Assembly (NCBI RefSeq): GCF_004210375.1
Contig: NC_134830.1
Location: 4,340,001-4,404,000, forward strand
From: Tachypleus tridentatus
Taxonomy: Eukaryota > Arthropoda > Merostomata > Xiphosura > Limulidae
Reading direction: 5' to 3'
DNA length: 64,000 nucleotides
This document shows positions 60,001 to 64,000 of this stretch, piece after piece. A program made the translations under genes and the position numbers. Numbering within the stretch: position 1 is the first letter of the stretch; every line of letters begins with the position of its first letter. The notes beneath the pieces are model-generated. The model saw only the letters and a program-made list of their open reading frames with translations, made no database searches and was not told where the DNA came from.

Positions 60001-63000
60001 TTTAAATATCAGTAAAACCTTAGTGGAATAAGTATCAATGTCATAAGGACCTGTTAGAAAATACATATAAAGTTTTAATATCAGTAAAACCTTAGTGGAA
60101 TAAGTATCAATGTCATGAACACCTGTTAGAAAATACATAATAATGTTTTAATATCAGTAAAACCTTAGTGAAATAAGTATCAACGTCATGAGGACCTGTT
60201 AGAAAATACACAATAAAGTTTTATTATCAGAAAAACCTTAGTGGAATAAGTATCAACGTCATGAGGACATGTTAAAAATACGTAAAAAAGTTTTAATATC
60301 AGAAAAACTGTAGTGGAATAAGTATCAATGTCATGAGGACCTGTTAAAAATACATAATAAAGTTTTAATATCAGTAAAACCTTAGTGGAATAAGTATCAA
60401 CGTCATGAGGACCTGTTAAAAATACGTAATAAAGTTTAAATATCAGTAAAACCTTAGTGGAATAAGTATCAATGTCATAAGGACCTGTTAGAAAATACAT
60501 ATAAAGTTTTAATATCAGTAAAACCTTAGTGGAATAAGTATCAATGTCATGAACACCTGTTAGAAAATACATAATAATGTTTTAATATCAGTAAAACCTT
60601 AGTGAAATAAGTATCAATGTCATGAGGACCTGTTAGAAAATACACAATAAAGTTTTATTATCAGAAAAACCTTAGTGGAATAAGTATCAACATCATGAGG
60701 ACCTGTTAAAAATATACAATAAATTTTAATATCAGTAAAACCTTAGTGGAATAAGTATCAACGTCATGAGGACCTGTTAGAAAATACATAATAAAATTTT
60801 AATACCAGTAAAACCTTAGTGGAACAAGTATCAATGTCATGAGGACCTGTTAAAAATACATAGTAAAGTTTTAATATCAGTAAAACCTTAGTGGTATAAG
60901 TATCAATGTCATGAAGACCTGTTAGAAAATACATATAAAGTTTTAATATCAGTAAAACTTTAGTGGAACAAGTATCAATGTCATGAGGACCTGTTAAAAA
61001 TACATAGTAAAGTTTTAATATCAGTAAAACCTTAGTGGAACAAGTATCAATGTCATGAGGACCTGTTAAAAATACATAGTAAAGTTTTAATATCAGTAAA
61101 ACTTTAGTGGAACAAGTATCAATGTCATGAGGACCTGTTAGAAAATACATATAAAGTTTTAATATCAGTAAAACCTTAGTGGAACAAGTATCAATGTCAT
61201 GAGGACCTGTTAGAAAATACACAATAAAGTTTTAATATCAGAAAAACCTTAGTGGAATAAGTATCAATGTCATGAGGACCTGTTAGAAAATACATAAGAA
61301 AGTTTTAATATCAGTAAAACCTTAGTGGAATAAGTATCAACGTCATGAGGACCTGTTAAAAATACGTAATAAAATTTAAATATCAGTAAAACCTTAGTGG
61401 AATAAGTATCAATGTCATAAGGACCTGTTAGAAAATACATAATAAAGTTTTAATATCAGTAAAACCTTAGTGGAATAAGTATCAATGTCATAAGGACCTG
61501 TTAGAAAATACATATAAAGTTTTAATATCAGTAAAACCTTAGTGGAATAAGTATCAATGTCATGAACACCTGTTAGAAAATACATAATAATGTTTTAATA
61601 TCAGTAAAACCTTAGTGAAATAAGTATCAACGTCATGAGGACCTGTTAGAAAATACACAATAAAGTTTTATTATCAGAAAAACCTTAGTGGAATAAGTAT
61701 CAACATCATGAGGACCTGTTAAAAATATACAATAAATTTTAATATCAGTAAAACCTTAGTGGAATAAGTATCAACGTCATGAGGACCTGTTAGAAAATAC
61801 ATAATAAAATTTTAATACCAGTAAAACCTCAGTAGAATAAGTATCAACGTCATGAGAACCTGTTAGAAAATACATAATAAAGTTTTAATATCAGTAAAAC
61901 CTTAGTAGAATAAGTATCAATGCCATGAGGACCTGTTAGAAAATACATAATAAAGTTTTAATATCAGTAAAACCTCAGTAGAATAAGTATCAATGTCATG
62001 AGGACCTGTTAGAAAATACATAATAAAGTTTTAATATCAGTAAAACCTTAGTGGAATAAGTATCAACGTCCTGAGGACCTGTTAAAAATACGTAATAAAG
62101 TTTATTATCAGTAAAACCTTAGTGGAATAAGTATCAACGTCATGAGGACCTGTAAGAAAATACATAATAAAATTTTAATACCAGTAAAACCTCAGTAGAA
62201 CAAGTATCAACGTCATGAGAACCTGTTAGAAAATACATAATAAAGTTTTAATATCAGTAAAACCTTAGTAGAATAAGTATCAATGTCATAAGGACCTGTT
62301 AAAAATACATCGTAAAGTTTTAATATCAGTAAAGCCTCAGTGTAATATGTATCAACGTCATGAGGACCTGTTAAAAATACATAGTAAAGTTCTAATATCA
62401 GTAAAACCTTAGTGGAATAAGTATCAATGTCATGAGAACCTGTTAAAAATACATAGTAAAGTTTTAATATCAGTAAAACCTTAGTGGAACAAGTATCAAT
62501 GTCATGAGGACCTGTTAAAAATACACAGTAAAGTTTTAATATCGGTAAAACTTTAGTGGAACAAGTATCAATGTCATGAGGACCTGTTAGAAAATACACA
62601 ATAAAGTTTTAATAGCAGTAAAACCTTAGTGGAATAAGTATCAATGTCATGAGGACCTGTTAGAAAATACATAATAAAGTTTTAATATCAGTAAAACCTC
62701 AGTAGAATAAGTATCAATGTCATGAGGACCTGTTAGAAAATACATAATAAAGTTTTAATATCAGTAAAACCTTAGTGGAATAAGTATCAACGTCCTGAGG
62801 ACCTGTTAAAAATACGTAATAAAGTTTATTATCAGTGAAACCTTAGTGGAATAAGTATCAACGTCATGAGGACCTGTTAAAAATACATAGTAAAGTTTTA
62901 ATATCAGTAAAGCCTGAGTGGAATACGTATCAACGTCATGAGGACCTGTTAAAAATACATAATAAAGTTTTAATATCAGTAAAACCTCAGTAGAATAAGT

Positions 63001-63265
63001 ATCAACGTCATGAGAACCTGTTAGAAAATACATAATAAAGTTTTAATATCAGTAAAACCTTAGTAGAATAAGTATCAATGTCATGAGGACCTGATAAAAA
63101 TACATCGTAAAGTTTTAATATCAGTAAAGCCTGAGTGGAATATGTATCAACGTCATGAGGACCTGTTAAAAATACATAATAAAGTTCTAATATCAGTAAA
63201 ACCTTAATGGAATAAGTATCAATGTCATGAGGACCTGTAAGAAGATATATAATAAAGTTTTAATA
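57060..63265. repeat. 72 bp minisatellite, ~86 copies, with higher-order blocks
   Basis: Core GTAAAACCTTAGTGGAATAA, GTATCAATGTCATGAGGACC and TGTTAAAAATACATA. A marker variant (CCTTAGTGGTATAAG) occurs at 57201, 58142 and 60886, i.e. 941 and 2744 bp apart, and the surrounding multi-unit blocks recur in the same order. Minus-strand frames (MYFLTGPHDIDTCSTKV...) are translations of the repeat; two identical 152-codon frames at 58020 and 60764 simply reflect the block copy. It lies upstream, in the sense of the minus-strand gene, of the 55370-56838 exon, probably in its intron. Confidence 0.95.
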
Positions 63266-63267
63266 TC

Positions 63268-63640
63268 AGCACCTAGTATTGTTATAAAATGTGAAACAAA
63301 ACTAAATACACACAGATACAGATGTTCTACTTATGAGTAGCACGTAGTATTGGTATAAAATGTGAAACAAAACTAAACACACACAGATACAGATGTTCTA
63401 CTTATGAGTAGCACCTAGTATTGTTATAAAATGTGAAACAAAACTAAACACACACAGATACAGATGTTCTACTTATGAGTAGCACCTAGTATTGGTATAA
63501 AATGTGAAACAAAACTAAACACACACAGATACAGATGTTCTACTTATGAGTAGCACCTAGTATTGTTATAAAATGTGAAACAAAACTAAACACACACAGA
63601 TACAGATGTTCTACTTATGAGAAGCACCTAGTATTGGTAT
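63268..63640. repeat. 71 bp tandem repeat, ~5 copies
   Basis: Core AGCACCTAGTATTGTTATAA and CACACACAGATACAGATGTT; begins directly where the 72 bp array stops. Confidence 0.93.
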
Positions 63641-64000
63641 AAAAGACATTTTCCTTTCCTAAATTTCCAGACTAGTTGGGTATTTAAAAACACAAGATAC
63701 TTAAATTTATCTTCCATAGACTGGTTTAACTTGATGAGTGTACACTGATGAAGGAACCATGTTAACTATCCACCAATTTTAAAATTCTATACAGACCCTA
63801 TTAATATTACTCCATTTTATAAACTCTCTATAAGCAGTCTCTCTTACTTGTATGTCACAATGATGCATTTCTCTTCATAATATAATAATGCGTTACGTTT
63901 TGCAGTTTTCCTCTAATCTCGATTAATATATGAATGGTAAGGCCTGGATTTAAATTTTGTTTAAATTTATTTTAGTTTTTGTTTAGTTAAGAGGATAAGA
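63641..64000. other. Unassigned AT-rich window end
   Basis: Nothing recognised. Confidence 0.5.

Noticed and set aside
58020-61222. Two identical 152-codon minus-strand frames as duplicated genes
   Set aside because: Both are translations of the 72 bp array; identity reflects block duplication of the repeat.

Overview
This is an AT-rich eukaryotic (animal) window, probably from a chelicerate and most likely a horseshoe crab. The reasons are spliced genes with long introns, arthropod-type LINE remnants, and at least three families of tRNA-derived SINE that I associate from memory with horseshoe crab DNA (species not proven). There are no operons, bacterial signals or true CRISPR arrays. More than half of the bases lie in minisatellite arrays with units of about 25-93 bp. 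Most long open frames are translations of these arrays and are not genes.

Layout. 1-7420: SINE fragments and arrays of 40, 40, 47, 30 and 55 bp units. 7435-26164 (+): one XK-related (XKR) multipass membrane protein gene. It has three recognisable coding exons (7435-7949, 20155-20426, 25557-26164) which join in frame to 464 codons. Intron 1 (12.2 kb) is almost entirely minisatellite (30, 29, 45, 47, 79 and 32 bp units). Intron 2 (5.1 kb) holds arrays of about 38, 51 and 83 bp units and a LINE remnant. 26500-30690: two small arrays, SINE and foldback elements, and one coding-like segment. 30691-41632: an array of about 160 copies of a 68 bp unit that runs into a 500-N assembly gap (41633-42132). 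42133-50234: a degraded coding remnant, a minus-strand exon (44226-44560), a decayed non-LTR retrotransposon (44700-47010) carrying its own internal minisatellites, and unassigned sequence. 50235-54490: arrays of 39, 34, 31 and 93 bp with three more SINEs, one flanked by a clean 11 bp target-site duplication. 55370-56838 (-): a long exon of an unrecognised, Ser/Lys-rich, probably nuclear protein, frame-compatible with the 44.2-44.6 kb exon. 57060-63640: a 6.2 kb array of a 72 bp unit with higher-order blocks, then a 71 bp array.

The most interesting observation concerns the XKR gene. All three coding exons have their 3' edge tandemly amplified. Exon 1's exon/intron junction occurs 34 times in 30 bp steps, 27 with an intact AG|GT, and every step is in frame. 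Exon 2's junction occurs about six times in 28 bp steps. The end of exon 3, with the stop codon, occurs about four times in roughly 111 bp steps. This gives a gene with serial candidate 5' splice sites and suggests that minisatellites nucleate at AGGT-containing exon ends. The window is otherwise repeat-rich intronic and intergenic DNA.
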